From NCBI RefSeq assembly GCF_963576675.1, contig NC_088915.1, positions 35,307,501 to 35,371,500 on the forward strand: 64,000 nucleotides of DNA, in the 5' to 3' direction. The notes under the pieces were generated by a model. It ran no database searches and was not told the origin of the DNA. It worked only from the letters and a program-made list of their open reading frames with translations. The DNA comes from Euphorbia lathyris. Its lineage: Eukaryota; Streptophyta; Magnoliopsida; Malpighiales; Euphorbiaceae. This document shows positions 31,558 to 43,210 of this stretch, piece by piece. A program made the position numbers and the translations under genes. Position 1 is the first letter of the stretch. Each line of letters begins with the position of its first letter.

Positions 31558-32168
31558 CTTACTAATGTTTATCACCACCTTTTTCGACATGAAATCAATC
31601 GAAAAATAAAAAACTTGAATAATTCAGTTTTTGTTCAACTATACCATTCGAGGATCTTGTCCTTCATTTCAAGTAGATGGAAGAAGTCGAGGTAGTAAGG
31701 GTTTATAGCTAATATAGTAATACATAAACCTCTAAAAAGCCTCCACATATTCTTCATTATTGGATTCTTAATGCTTCATTTTTCTAGTTCAAAGTCGCAC
31801 TAGTAGCTAAAATCAACAATAGAATCCATAACTAGGAAGCCAAATCTAGTACAGAAAAACCAAACACCAAAATAGAGGAACACACAACACTCAGACATTC
31901 AGTGAGACATTCTTACTTCAACTAATAGATTAATTCTTGTTATCTTTTGTCCGAGAAATAGACCCATTGATGAACCACATAACTATCAGTGTCATTTATT
32001 TATTTGCTATTACAAAAAGTTAAGGTAAATCTCCATATCATTTATTTATGAATCTTTTTTTATTCTGATTTCTTTTATTTATTCAAATTAAACATTTTAT
32101 TTCGATACAAATTCTCCCTAATAGTATTGACATAAAAGAAACAGATTTCGTTAAGTCATCTCCAATGA
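31558..32168. other. A/T-rich stretch without recognised feature
   Basis: I see no gene, repeat unit or element boundary apart from the poly(T) that begins the LINE at 32169. Confidence 0.5.
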
Positions 32169-33690
32169 TACTTTTTTTTTGTGAATAGGAAGACAAAAGC
32201 CCAAAATAAAACAAACTTAAGACAAAATAATTTTTCTCTTCGTGACCCGTCCAGCACGGTCCTCGTCGAGAATTTCCTGAAGACCTACAGGAGGCACCTC
32301 ACGCTCGTGATAATCCAAAGAATAACGTCCTGTGAAATTTGTCATCCAGTCATCGACTCGGTTCCCTTCACGATACGTATGAGAGAGCTTAACGTCCCAG
32401 TCCATGCTTAATAAGTCCTGACACCTCAATAAGAGCCCAACTTTCTGATTATGAGTCACCCCATCCTCTTCAAGAGCTTGAATAATAGACCTTGAATCAG
32501 TTTCTATAACCACTCTTCTCTGGCCCTTCTCCCACGCCAAACTTAAACCATGAAAAATTTGTCAGAGTTCAGCAGAAAAGACTTGAACCAATCCCTAAAT
32601 TTACCATGAACCCTCCTAGCTAGTTACCTTTGTGATCCCGTAAGAGCCCACCAGCTGAGGGGTTGCCCAAAGCTCCTTTGCAAGCACCGTCAGAGTTGAT
32701 TTTAATCCAATGTTGATCCGAAGAAGCCATTGAACCCAGTGATCCATTACCCGATTACCTTTTAAGTTATGCTCTCTTACTAGAGTCCTTTTATGTTCCA
32801 ACACTCTTGCCAGAATAAAATCCGCTTTATCACTGAACACTTCGTCAGCGCCAAAAACCTTCTTGTTCCGCCACTTCCAAATCCACAACGTTCCAAACGC
32901 AAACAGGCATGACCACTCGATCCCACAAACTAATCGATAGTTTTGCAGATTATTAAGAACTTAGTCCTTGCAATCCGAATTAAAGAACATGATAGTAATA
33001 TCAGATGGTAGCAGTTCTAGCCAGACCAACCGGGCTTTATAACAATCCCGAAGAACATGGACAAGGCTTTCGGGTTGACCACATTCATCTGGAGTTGAAG
33101 AAATTGTCTGGTCTTGCAAACAACTGAAGCCAGATCTAACTGAATAAATACCCTTGTCATCACGGTTCCAGCGGCAAGTATCCTCTCCCTCAGAATCAAC
33201 TTGGAGATAAAAAGTCCGAAGACGAAGCAAAATTACCTTTAGTAATAACAAAACCAGAGAATCCCAAACTCATTCACCATTAGACCAGAACGCAGAAAAT
33301 CAGGCGGAATTGGAGAACCGCTAGAATTTATTAGAGGTCGATCACTGCACCAACAATCATTCCAAAAGCTGGTCGACTTCCCATTGACAACTACGCGACT
33401 AAGCCCTCGATCAAGAATTTGATAACCAGCCATGATACTTGCTTTGAATGAAAAATATTCAGGTCCTTTCTATCAGCACAGTATTTTGCATGCAACACCT
33501 GAACCTAAAGACGATTGTGGTTCAGTTAAAACAACCCAAGAAAGTTTTGCAAGCATAGCTAAGTTCATATTTTTCATTCGTTTGATTCCTAGACCTCCAT
33601 GGCTACGAGGATGGCAATAATACTCTAAACATAGAGTACTGTTGAATTTTCCAGCTCCAATGGAGCCGCAAATCCTTCTGAAATCTTTAT
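32169..33690 (-). pseudogene. 5'-truncated plant LINE (L1/RIL-type), 3' part of ORF2
   Basis: The run of T at 32169-32178 is the poly(A) tail on the minus strand. Upstream on that strand come the end of RT ('HGGLGIKRMKNMNLAMLAKL', about 33595-33540), a region like 'VVVNGKSTSFWNDCWCSDRPL' (33433-33239), the zf-RVT region ('WRNKKVFGADEVFSDKADFIL') and an RNase H domain ('VVIETDSRSIIQALEEDG', 'SHTYREGNRVDDWMTNF'). Several frameshifts and stops. It is typical of dead-on-arrival LINE copies. Confidence 0.82.
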
Positions 33691-33884
33691 CCTAAGTTTT
33701 TTTAATTATTAATTGAGTAATGTTCTTATAGATTAATTTTTTTATACGAATGTACATATTGTTTGAATATGGATTGGATTTAGTATTGCTTGTATTAATT
33801 GTTTTTTTCTTTTGACACTATGTTTTGTATATTATTGTAGGTATATAATTATTTGTAAGTTTTTTTTATTTAAATGTGGATATT
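33691..33884. other. A/T-rich spacer
   Basis: No feature seen between the LINE fragment and the TSD of the Pack-MULE-like element. Confidence 0.5.
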
Positions 33885-33893
33885 TTTAATTTT

Positions 33894-35133
33894 GGAAAAA
33901 GTACAAAAATAAACCTTGTGGTTATACCTGTTTTCGAACAATACCTATGTGGTTTAAAAGTTTGCAAAATGGTACCTTGAGGTTCATTCCGTTAGCAAAC
34001 ACATATCATATTGACTAACGGCGTTAAAAGTCAGAGGGAAAAGAGTTAATTTAGTCCTTATATTTATTTATTTTATAAATTCTCCCCATTTATTATCTAA
34101 TTATAACAAACAAGCCCAAAAAAAAAATCAAATATACCCTCTTCTCCATCTCTCTTTAATTTCTTATTTTTTTTCTTCACTTCTCTCTCCTCTTTATTAA
34201 TTTCTCTCTAAATTTTCAAATCTCTTTCTAAATCTTATTAATTGAACTTTAGAAAACTCATATCCACTAGCTTTAACTGCTACATGATGAACTAAGTTCC
34301 CTCCCGCACTATCTCCAGCCATGAAACAACGCTTACGATACTCGAGAATCCTTCAATTTCTATAGTGTCGATGAATTTCAGAGTGTCGAAACAATCTTCG
34401 ATTTGTGCTGGAGATCGATGCTCCGGTGCAAGGCGGTAGTTGACGGAGATGACAAAGGCTGAGAGCTCACGTGCGATTCGCCGGCAGAAGTCGTCATAAG
34501 GTTTCGAACTGGGAGACAAGTATGCAAAACCGCCGCCGTGGAAGAAGAAGATAACCGGAAGGCCGCTGTGATTGGAAGCAGTTCCAGCGGTGGGAGTGAA
34601 AAGTCGGAACCATTGCTTGCTTAATTACAAATGCTACTTGGCATTTCACTGGAGATGAAAATTAAATTTCATTTTCAGAACTTCACCGTAGAAAACCCTC
34701 AACACATAACAAAATTCATCCATAGACACAAGATATTGAACAAATAACTAGGTAAATCACATGACATACTAAGATTTAGAGAGAGATTTGAAAATCATTG
34801 ATTTTAGAGAGAGAAATTAACAAAGAGAAAAGTGAAGAGAAGAAAAAAAAAATATAAAATTAAAGAGAGATGGAGAAGATGGTATATTTGATTCTTATTT
34901 TTTATTTTGGGGCTTGTTTGTGATAATTACATAATAAGGGGAAGAATTTATAAAATAAATAAATATAAAGACTAAATTAACTCTTTTTCCTTTGACTTTT
35001 AACACCGTTAGTCAATTTGGTATGTGTTTGCTAACGGAATAAACCTCAAAGTACCATTTTGTAAACTTTTAAACCACATGAGTGTTGTTCGAAAACAGGT
35101 GTAACCACAAGATTTATTTTTATACTTTTTCCC
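33894..35133. mobile_element. Pack-MULE-like element carrying a carboxylesterase gene fragment
   Basis: Ends in inverted repeats of several hundred bp: the left starts GGAAAAAGTACAAAAATAAA and the right ends, in reverse complement, GGAAAAAGTATAAAAATAAA. Similarity continues through 'ttccgttagcaaacacata' to the pyrimidine-rich part near 34240. The 9-bp direct repeat 'tttaatttt' flanks it (33885-33893, 35134-35142). Long TIRs and a 9-bp TSD are Mutator hallmarks. The middle (about 34255-34640) is a host gene fragment, and no transposase is present. Confidence 0.85.
34255..34620 (-). pseudogene. Captured fragment of a carboxylesterase (CXE/GID1-like alpha/beta hydrolase)
   Basis: Minus strand. 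'[20 protein letters not shown]' has the oxyanion-hole motif HGGGF, then '[20 protein letters not shown]' (the NYRLAPEH signature of plant class-I carboxylesterases), then '[11 protein letters not shown]'. In another frame comes '[20 protein letters not shown]' with the nucleophile motif GDSAGG. The two parts are out of frame, and the Asp and His of the triad would lie beyond the fragment, so it cannot encode an active enzyme. In full-length proteins the family hydrolyses small esters or, as GID1, binds gibberellin. Confidence 0.85.
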
Positions 35134-35142
35134 TTTAATTTT

Positions 35143-35337
35143 TGTATTTAAATGTGTATATACTTGTAGTTAATGTAACTTTTATTATTTGGCTAATTTT
35201 TTATTTTTTTTATTATTATTGAAAAATATAATAATACATATTATTATTTTTGTGTTCCACGTTTTTTTAGAAGAGATATTAAATTGTAATGGTATGAAAA
35301 AGTGTAATTAAATCAACATTGATAAACATTAATTAGG
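35143..35337. other. A/T-rich spacer
   Basis: No feature seen between the Pack-MULE-like element and the LINE target duplication. Confidence 0.5.
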
Positions 35338-35350
35338 TACTAAGTGGTAT
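35338..35350. repeat. Target-site duplication of the large LINE, left copy
   Basis: 'tactaagtggtat' (13 bp) precedes the poly(T) and is repeated at 62473-62485 beyond the LINE 5' end. This length is typical of target-primed insertion. Confidence 0.88.
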
Positions 35351-35511
35351 TTTTTTTTTTTATAGAAGTTGAAAGATCCTGGAATCCCAACTAGGTTGGC
35401 ACCCCAAGAGCACGCACTCAAAACCCGATATTATTAAAAATAAAGTAAAAAAAATGTAACACGGGGGAACGGAAAAACAAATAAACAAAACAAAAACAAA
35501 AAACAAATAAA

Positions 35512-36707
35512 TCAGCGAAATCTAAAGTGACCAACATTACAGATATCATCAAAAAGCAGTGAGTGGCAGAAGTGCGGAGCCGATTGCCACCACGTAATGC
35601 CGGAGGAGGAGGAGACGCTGAAGCGTGCTAAAGCATCATCAACCCGATTACCTTCTCTATATATGTGGGTAATCATAACGGACATCTGCGAGCACTGTTG
35701 TAGACATTTCAACCAGTCTTGATGGATGGACCAAGGAACGATGGTAGAATGTGACTTTAATTTATTGACCACTAACAAGGAGTCTGATTCAATCCAAAGC
35801 ATGTGCCAGTTCTTCTCCCAAGCTAGGCCAACTGCAAAAATTACCACCTTCAGCTCAGCAATATAAGAATAAGAGGAAGCAATTGGGAATGCAAAACACC
35901 CTTTGGAAAATCCTCTAGACGATCGGAATACTCCACCGGCGCCAGCAGCCCCCGGGGAGCCTAACGCAGATCCGTCAACATTAACCTTCAGCCAATAAGG
36001 TGGTGGGGGAATCCATTTTACCGAGATGATGTTAGGTGCCCGAGGGGGTCTGATCGGGACCTGAAGACGAGCTAGGATCACCGCGTCATTCTGGGAGAGA
36101 CAACAACCTGAACTACCAGACCGAGCCTCATGAATTAGCAGCCGAATGGAACGAATTGCAGCTGAAGTAGACGATAATAAATTAGTGAACAAAGCTTCAT
36201 TTCTGATCTTCCAAATAAGCCAGACACAGGTGACGACTGCTGAGCTCCAATGAGCAGCAACATGCGTCCCAAACGACATGCCACGAAGATTATCAAAAAA
36301 TGAGACAAAAGAAGGAAAGGCGGCAATTGAACGATTGAAAATCCTCCCAATTTCATGCCAAAGTGCCCTTGAAAAATTGCAATGAACAAAAAGATGATCA
36401 ATATTCTCACTATCCATATAGCAAAGACACATCGACTCGCCAGTTGCAAGCCCGTCTTCTGAAGAATTGATTGAGTTGCCACTCTGCCATGAATTACTCG
36501 CCAGATTAGCATTGATCGAGATGGGGGAATATGTTGACCCCAGATGAATGATTGCCAATCAGCTCTAGAGATACCAGGAATCAGATTAGAATAGAACGTC
36601 TTTACTGAAAATTCTCCTTTCATATCAGGCTTCCAAATGCAAAGGTCTGACTGATCCAACCCTCTGTCAATCGACCGAATATGGTTCTGGATATGCAGAG
36701 GAAGTCA
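35512..36707 (-). pseudogene. LINE ORF2, C-terminal part: zf-RVT and RNase H
   Basis: After a TGA at 36705-36707 the frame continues with the zf-RVT region 'DLCIWKPDMKGEFSVKTFYS' and 'LIWRVIHGRVATQSIL'. Near 36435 a frameshift moves to 'CLCYMDSENIDHLFVHCNFS'. The RNase H domain has 'WLKVNVDGSALGSPGAAGAG' (Asp), 'AELKVVIFAVGLAWE' (Glu), 'LWIESDSLLVVNKL' (Asp) and 'HIYREGNRVDDALARF' (Asp). An extra RNase H at this place marks a subset of plant L1 elements. Confidence 0.85.
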
Positions 36708-38117
36708 GTCTAAATTATACCACTCGATCCCATTCCAGAAATCATCAACACAGTTAAACAGTTGGCGTTGATTCCGTGCAGGAATACTAAGGCTGTCGAC
36801 CACCGTCGGCTTGATCCAATTGTCTGACCAAAAATTCAAAGTTGACGATCTGCCAATCCACCAGTGTGAGTTATCCCTGATCAAATCATAAGTTGTTCGA
36901 CAAGAGGACCAGATTGACGATGGAGCAATGAAGAGTTTAGGTAAACCCGATTTTGAGAGAAATCTTGAACGCAACATATGGATAGCAAAGCTAGTCCCTT
37001 GGATTAGTTCCCAACACATCTTGCCCAGTAGTGCCTGATTAAAGGTCTTGAAGTCCTTCACTCCCAGTCCTCCATTTTTCATGCCATGGCAACAAACCCG
37101 CCAAGGGACCGTAATTAATTTCTTCGTATCAGTACAACCACTCCAAAGAAAATTTTGCACATTTCTGTTGAGTCTTTTCAGTAATCTCATAGGCCATCTG
37201 TAAAGAAGAAAAGAATGCACAAGGGAACTAGGTATTGCTGAGGTTATAAGAGTCAATCTCCCAGCAAAAGATAGTGCCTTTCCTTTCCAATTACTAAATT
37301 GAGTAAGAAATTTGTCAGCTAACTGACACAGAAACCGAGCCCGAGGTGCTCCCTTAAATAGAGGAACTCCAAGATATATGAAAGGCAGTTGAGCCGTGTG
37401 GATTCCAAGGCAACCTGCCAGCCTGTTAGCCCTGATACTAGACACATGCTTACCAAAGAACACAGAGGACTTTGCCCAACTGACCTGTTGACCAGAAATG
37501 CTCCCGTAAAATGGGAAAAGATTCTTAAGTGTACGCATATTCCGCATAGAAGCAACACCAAAGACCAACATGTCATCTGCAAATAGCAGATGAGAAGGGA
37601 ATGAATTCCCACCAGGATAATGCATTGTCGAATAAGCCCATTCATGCTTAAGCTTTAAAAACCATCGGGTGAAGAAGTCTTCAGCAATTCCAAATAGAAT
37701 GGGAGATAGGGGATCACCTTGTCTCACACCACGGGAACATATAAAATATCCTCTCGGGATGCCATCCACCATGACAGAAATACAGGAAGATGATATAATG
37801 TTTAAAATCCAATCCCTGAAAGTAAGTGAGAAACCAAAGGATTCAAGGACCTCAAGTAGGAAATTCCAATCGATAGTGTCAAAGGCTTTCCTAATATCAA
37901 TTTTTAAAGCCATGTGTCCCCCAAAACGTTTCCTATCCAACATATTAATCCCTTCCGATGCAAGGGCAATACATTGATGAACGCTTCGACCTTTTAGAAA
38001 CCCATATTGATTAACAGAGACAATTCTGGTTGCAATTCCTGCCAGACGGTCAGCTAATATCTTTGAGATTATTTTAAAACCGAAATTGCTCATTACAATT
38101 GGCCTAAAGTTTTCCAC
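36708..38117 (-). pseudogene. LINE ORF2: reverse transcriptase
   Basis: 470-residue open stretch with RT motifs 'ENFRPIVMSNFGFKIISKIL', 'NQYGFLKGRSVHQCIALASE', 'ALKIDIRKAFDTIDWNFLL', 'VRQGDPLSPILFGIAEDFFT' and the catalytic 'LLFADDMLVFG' (FADD box). The thumb region includes 'GGLGVKDFKTFNQALLGKMC'. RT makes cDNA at the nicked target. The core motifs are intact, but the N-terminal junction is broken by a one-base change in a run of five (38132-38136). Confidence 0.88.
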
Positions 38118-39004
38118 TCTATCAGCTTCGGAAAAATTTAGGAATAAGGGCCATAAGGTTATAATTCAATCCAGGATAGACATAACCGTTATCAAAGAAA
38201 GAACCTACCATATTGCATACATCCTCTCCAATCACGTCCCAAAAGCCTTGGTAGAAATTGCCCCCAAAACCATCCGTCCCAGGAGCACTATCAGGATCCA
38301 TTTCAAAAACCGTTCGATGGATCTCCTCACTAGTAGGTTTGGCGGTTAGAAAGTTGTTCTCCTCGGCGGTTACCAGAGAAGGAATCATAGTACTCACAGA
38401 AGAAAGGTCAACCCGCTCGCTTGAGCTTGTAAAAAGAGTGGAGAAATACTCAATTACATGATTAGCAATTGTGTTTATATTCGATGTTGGTTGCCCATTA
38501 ATCACTAAATTCTGAATCCCATTCCTTGATTGTCTGACTCTTGCCGATCTATGGAAAAAACATGTGTTCCTGTCTCCAGCTTTTAGCCATTTAATCCGAC
38601 TCTTTTCCCTGTAAAGCATTTTCTGTCATAATAGCTGAATATCCAGATCATCCTTTGCTTGCATTTCAGCATTACAAAGTTCAGTTGAGCAACCCAATTC
38701 CTCAATTCGGCTTTGCACATCATTGAGCCGACCCTCAGCCAACCTGATGTTATTTTCAACCCGTCCAAATACAGCCCGATTCCATTAGCGTAAGATTGGC
38801 CGAAGCGTCCTAAGTTTGTGATAGAAGAGCTGAGCGGGGGGAAGGGAAAGGTGAGACGCTGACCAATGTGATGAAATCACCTCTCTAAGAGAGCCATGAG
38901 TTAACCACATAGAATGGAACCTAAATCTGGCCACACGCTAACCCCCAGATTGGCAATTTAAAAGCATGGGAGAGTGGTCTGAACGGTATCTGGCAAGCGA
39001 AGTA
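38118..39004 (-). pseudogene. LINE ORF2: linker and N-terminal RT, up to the insertion of element D
   Basis: Contains 'SLARYRSDHSPMLLNC' (end of endonuclease domain, about 39000-38950), stops near 38945 and 38790, then 'REKSRIKWLKAGDRNTCFFH' and 'SEEIHRTVFEMDPDSAPGTD', which is the conserved KSPGPDG-type entry to the RT. It adjoins the TSD of element D at 39005-39009. Confidence 0.82.
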
Positions 39005-39009
39005 CAAGT
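39005..39009. repeat. Target-site duplication of element D, left copy (caagt)
   Basis: Matches 59814-59818 on the other side of element D. Confidence 0.92.
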
Positions 39010-40474
39010 TGTTGGTCCCGTGTGATTAGTTCCAAGGGGGGGTTAGGAACTAATATAACTTTTTCGTTAATTATTTATGCTGACTTAACAGTTTTGGTAA
39101 GTTTGTCAACTCAACTTTGGTCAGCTTGGCTGAATTTAGCGTAAGACAGCTTTAGTCAGATATTGACTAAAACTGTTTTACTTGTAAGTTGAGAATTGAC
39201 ACTCACAGAGGTCAGCTTTCAACTTAGCACTCTAATTTACTCAGAGTCAGCTTAATCAGTTTAGATGCTGAGTAAATTTACCATACAACACATACAGATA
39301 TATATATATAGAGAGAGTTAGAGATTACTCAGTATCACTTATCCTGGTTTGGCCTCTCTGCCTACGTCCAGTCCCCAGAGTCCTCCGGGCTTTTAGAATC
39401 CAATACTGAGCTCTTTAAAGGTAGAGCACAAACCGTTTACAAGGCAGTTGAATATGCAAGAGTACCTTCCTCTAACTCCTACTGAATGCTATAATCGAAC
39501 ACCCAGATTTTCTCTACCACTAAGTACTCAACACCGAGCACTCAGCATACACTCTCAATATTACAATTGATAAGAACTTGTTCCCTTTCAAACAAAGAAC
39601 ACTTTAGATGATTACAATCAATCTAGCATTTACACAAAGAATGGAAGTTTGGTGTAAGATATTTTTCTTGTTTTTGAGTGCTTTTGATTTGTATCTTTCT
39701 CACTTATGATTTTCTGTAAATCGGCAATCTTCCAAATGAAACCTTTGTCCCTTTTATAGTTGAAATGTAGGAAACAAATCATTTGAAATTTGATTTGTCC
39801 ATTGAGTCCAAAACGGCTCTTTTAGGGGACAAATCTCTGGTCAGCTTCAGATGTGCAGGCCAATCCTGAATCCTAAATTCTTCAGACGTCAGGCTTGTCT
39901 TCTTCCTGCAGACTTTGTCTTTTTCCGGCAGTTCGTCTTTTAGCCACGAACAGTTGACCCATTCATCTTGGAATTTGGCTTTTGCGTAATTCCGAGATTT
40001 CTATTATTGGCGCAGAGGGTTGGCAGTCTTTGTCTTCTAGCCAACGGATTTTTCATGCTGTCTTGAGGATAACTCAGCTTGACTTCGTTGTCCACTGCCT
40101 TTGATTGTTTACCAAATTTCATACTGAGTTCTCCCGTACTCAGCTTCCAAGGTTAGCTTCGTTCTGTAAGACTTCATTCTGAAGCAGACATTTTTTCTTT
40201 TATGCTGAGTTCCGTTTTACTCAGCTTCTCAGATCATCTTTATTCTTAGCCTGTTGTTGTGATGATGACTTATCTTTTATGATGGTGAGTTGCTCTTTAC
40301 TCAGCTTACGCTGTGTCTTTGTCCTGTCTTATTTTTATTTCCTTTTACATTTATATTTGTACTCAACATTGAACAAACGAATTAGTACAATTAAATCAAA
40401 GCACTTAAATTTAATTGTCTCTTAATCATGGATGATTTTGTCAAATCAAAATCTTGTGGAAAGGTGTTTCAACA
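39010..40474 (-). repeat. 3' LTR of element D
   Basis: 1,465 bp, from 'tgttggtcccgtgtgattag' to 'aaaggtgtttcaaca' on the plus strand. It carries three small hairpins built on CTGAGT/ACTCAG at 40132-40310. Very similar to the partner at 58337-59813. Confidence 0.95.
40132..40310. repeat. Three CTGAGT...ACTCAG hairpins in LTR D
   Basis: 'ctgagttctcccgtactcag', 'gctgagttccgttttactca' plus gc, and 'gtgagttgctctttactcag' each have a 6-7 bp stem and about 8-nt loop. They are repeated in the other LTR at 59463-59645. Palindromic motif clusters in non-coding parts are described for Sireviruses; this specific motif is what I read here. Confidence 0.7.
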
Positions 40475-40913
40475 AACTCCCCCATTTTGATGTTGGCAAA
40501 ATACATAGTTATGGAACTCAGTTTTGAAGTTCCCCATGATTGATTTATTTTTCATATTCCTGAAATTGCTCCCCCGTAAGGGTTGCATTTATTAACTTAA
40601 CTCTAAACCTTCCAAGATTTAATTGAGAGAAATTAAAGATATTTGTACTGACTAAGTTCAATCCTAGATCTTCTAAGATCAGATATGTCAGTTTTCAGAA
40701 ATGGTCATTTTATTACTTCAGTTTACTTATGTGTGAAGATGTATACTGAGTATTATGATTTGTTTGTTCAATTTGGACAGAGCAGTATATACTACTAAGC
40801 ATGGTATTAAGACAGGTTAGATAAAGTGATGCTTATCATAAATTTACTTGGCAAGAAACACAAATATTAAGCACCCAAAGAAGTATGGGCTAAGTTCTAA
40901 ATTTTAGACTAGA
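40474..40913 (-). other. 3' non-coding region and PPT of element D
   Basis: Next to the LTR the minus strand reads 'AAAATGGGGGAGTTTG', a typical copia polypurine tract (40474-40488). The rest shows no coding motif. Confidence 0.65.
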
Positions 40914-41142
40914 CTACTTCTTCTTCTTCAGACTGGCTTCAGCATACTTGCCTTTTCCTTTGTCTTTACTTCCTGATGCACCACCGGCGTGCTGAGTTCC
41001 ATCTTGGCTTTTCTCCCCCGTTTTTCCATCATCGGAAGGAGGAGGAATGAACGTATCATTTCTAGCAGCACCAGACAGAGCGTTTGAATAACGCTTCAAC
41101 CTTCTTATACTCTCACTTAGGCCATCAATAACGGAAACATAG
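40914..41142 (-). pseudogene. Extra ORF of element D, C-terminal part (cut by element C)
   Basis: Minus strand: 'GDYVSVIDGLSESIRRLKRY' then a Ser/Gly/Lys-rich tail ending in KKKK and a stop. It was joined to the part at 52012-52869 before element C inserted. A piece between the two may have been lost together with the left end of C. Confidence 0.7.
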
Positions 41143-41150
41143 TCACCCTA

Positions 41151-43196
41151 AATCGAGTACCAACTAAATCCGCTAGTTCCACACTATATGAATTGTTCGT
41201 TGGTAGGAAACCCGTGTTTTCATTTATGAGAGTATGGGGTTGTTCAGCCTTTGTTAAACGCATTGCGTCCGACAAACTAGATTCGAAATCTGATAAATGT
41301 TTCTTCATTGGATACCCTAAGGAAACTATGGGATATTACTTCTATCATCCAGATGATCAGAAAGTAATCATATACAAGCACGCAACCTTCTTAGAGAAAG
41401 AGTTTCTCGAAGAAACACAAAAGGGAAGCATGATTGAACTTGACGAAGTTCAAGAAGAAGAAACACCGACTGAAACAACAGAGGCGGTTGAGGTACCCGA
41501 AGGAGTCCCATTAGATGAGACTCCAGTGCCACCTATTCGTAGATCACAAAGAGTTCGTGAACTCTCAGTTAGATATGGTTTTCTAGTGGGAGATGATAAT
41601 GAGGTTCCCGTGTTAGACGACGAACCCGAAAACTACAAAGAGGCTCTTACTAGTCCAGATTCTAAAGCATGGCTTGAGGCCATGGATTCTAAAATGGATT
41701 CCATGTATACTAACCAAGTGTGGACTTTGGTTGATCCACCCGAAGGGATATTACCCATTGGGTGCAGGTGGATCTTCAAAAAGAAGACAGACATGGATGG
41801 AAAGGTTAGCACCTACAAAGCTAGGTTAGTAGCGAAAGGATATCGTCAAAAGCAAGGAATTGATTATGATGAAACTTTCTCTCCTGTGGCTATGTCCAAA
41901 TCAATCAGAATCATGCTTGCAATTGCCGTTCACTACGATTATGAGATTTGGCAAATGGATGTGAAAACAGCTTTCCTAAACGGAAACCTGCTTGAGGATG
42001 TATATATGATGCAGCCTGAAGGTTTCATATCGAAGGATGCAAATAAAGTTTGCAAACTTCAGAGATCCATTTATGGACTCAAGCAAGCATCTAGAAGCTG
42101 GAATAAGCGTTTTGACGAAACCATAAAACAATTTGGTTTTGAACAAAATTACGAAGAAGCTTGCATTTACAAGAAAGCAAGTGGGAGCTCTATAGCATTT
42201 CTCATACTATATGTGGACGATATATTATTAATGGGAAATGATGTTGCTCTCTTACATTCAGTGAAAGTATGGTTATCTGGTAACTTCTCAATGAAAGACC
42301 TTGGTGAAGCAGCTTATATACTTGGTATAAAGATCTATAGAGATAGATCGAGAAGACTGTTTGGTCTTTCACAGGCTACATACATTGAAAAGATGCTAAA
42401 TCGGTTTAGCATGCTTGAATCAAAACGAGGTAACTTACCCATGTTACATGGAGTAAAGTTAAACAATCATCAATGTCCTAAAACCGATGATGATAAACGA
42501 CGCATGGCTGTAGTCCCGTACGCCAGTGCAATCGGTTCGATTATGTATGCTATGCTATGCACTAGACCTGACGTAGCGTTCGCGTTATCTGTAACGAGTC
42601 GTTACCAAGGGAATCCGGGAGACGAGCATTGGATTGCCGTCAAGAACATTCTTAAGTACTTGAGAAGAACTAAAGATATGTTCCTAGTGTACGGAGAAGG
42701 TGATCTGAAAATAGAAGGATTTTCAGACGCAAGTCATCTCACAGATGAGAATGATTATAAATCCCAATCAGGATACCTGTTTATCTTGAATGGGGGCGCG
42801 GTCAGTTGGAATAGTTCCAAGCAGGGAAGCGTAGCTTTCTCTACGACCGAGTCAGAGTATATCGCAGCTACGGAAGCAGCAAAGGAAGCGGTTTGGATTA
42901 GAAAGTTCAGTACAGAACTAGGTGTGGTGCCTGACATTGTCAATCCCATTACACTGTACTGTGATAACAATGGAGCCATTGCGCAAGCAAAGGAACCACG
43001 GTCTCATAATGCATCCAAGCATTACCTTAAGCGATACCACATCATTAGAGAGATTGTGGCTAGAGGAGATGTGAGAATAGAAAGAGTACCTATAGAGGAA
43101 AACGTTGCAGATCCATTGACAAAGCCTTTAACCCAGAGAATACATGATCGTCATTTAACTTCTACTGGGATAAGTTTTAGAAACAATTGGCTTTAG
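41151..43196 (+). pseudogene. pol: Pol of element C, upstream copy: integrase C-terminus, RT, RNase H
   Basis: Open for over 680 codons but lacks gag, protease and the integrase catalytic core. It begins within integrase ('LNRVPTKSASSTLYELFVGR'), runs through 'GCRWIFKKKTDMDGKVSTYK', 'MDVKTAFLNGNLLEDVYMMQ', 'IYGLKQASRSWNKRF', the catalytic 'LILYVDDILLMGND', then RNase H with 'GFSDASHLTDENDYKSQSGY', 'STTESEYIAATEAAKEAVWI' and 'TLYCDNNGAIAQAKEPRSHN'. It ends naturally at 43196, 14 bp before the LTR. The region 42361-43150 is intact here but deleted in the downstream copy. Confidence 0.9.
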
Positions 43197-43210
43197 TCCA
43201 AGTGGGAGTA

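Noticed and set aside
34292..34519. Functional carboxylesterase or gibberellin receptor gene
   Set aside because: Fragment is out of frame between HGGGF and GDSAGG, incomplete, and enclosed by Mutator-type inverted repeats.
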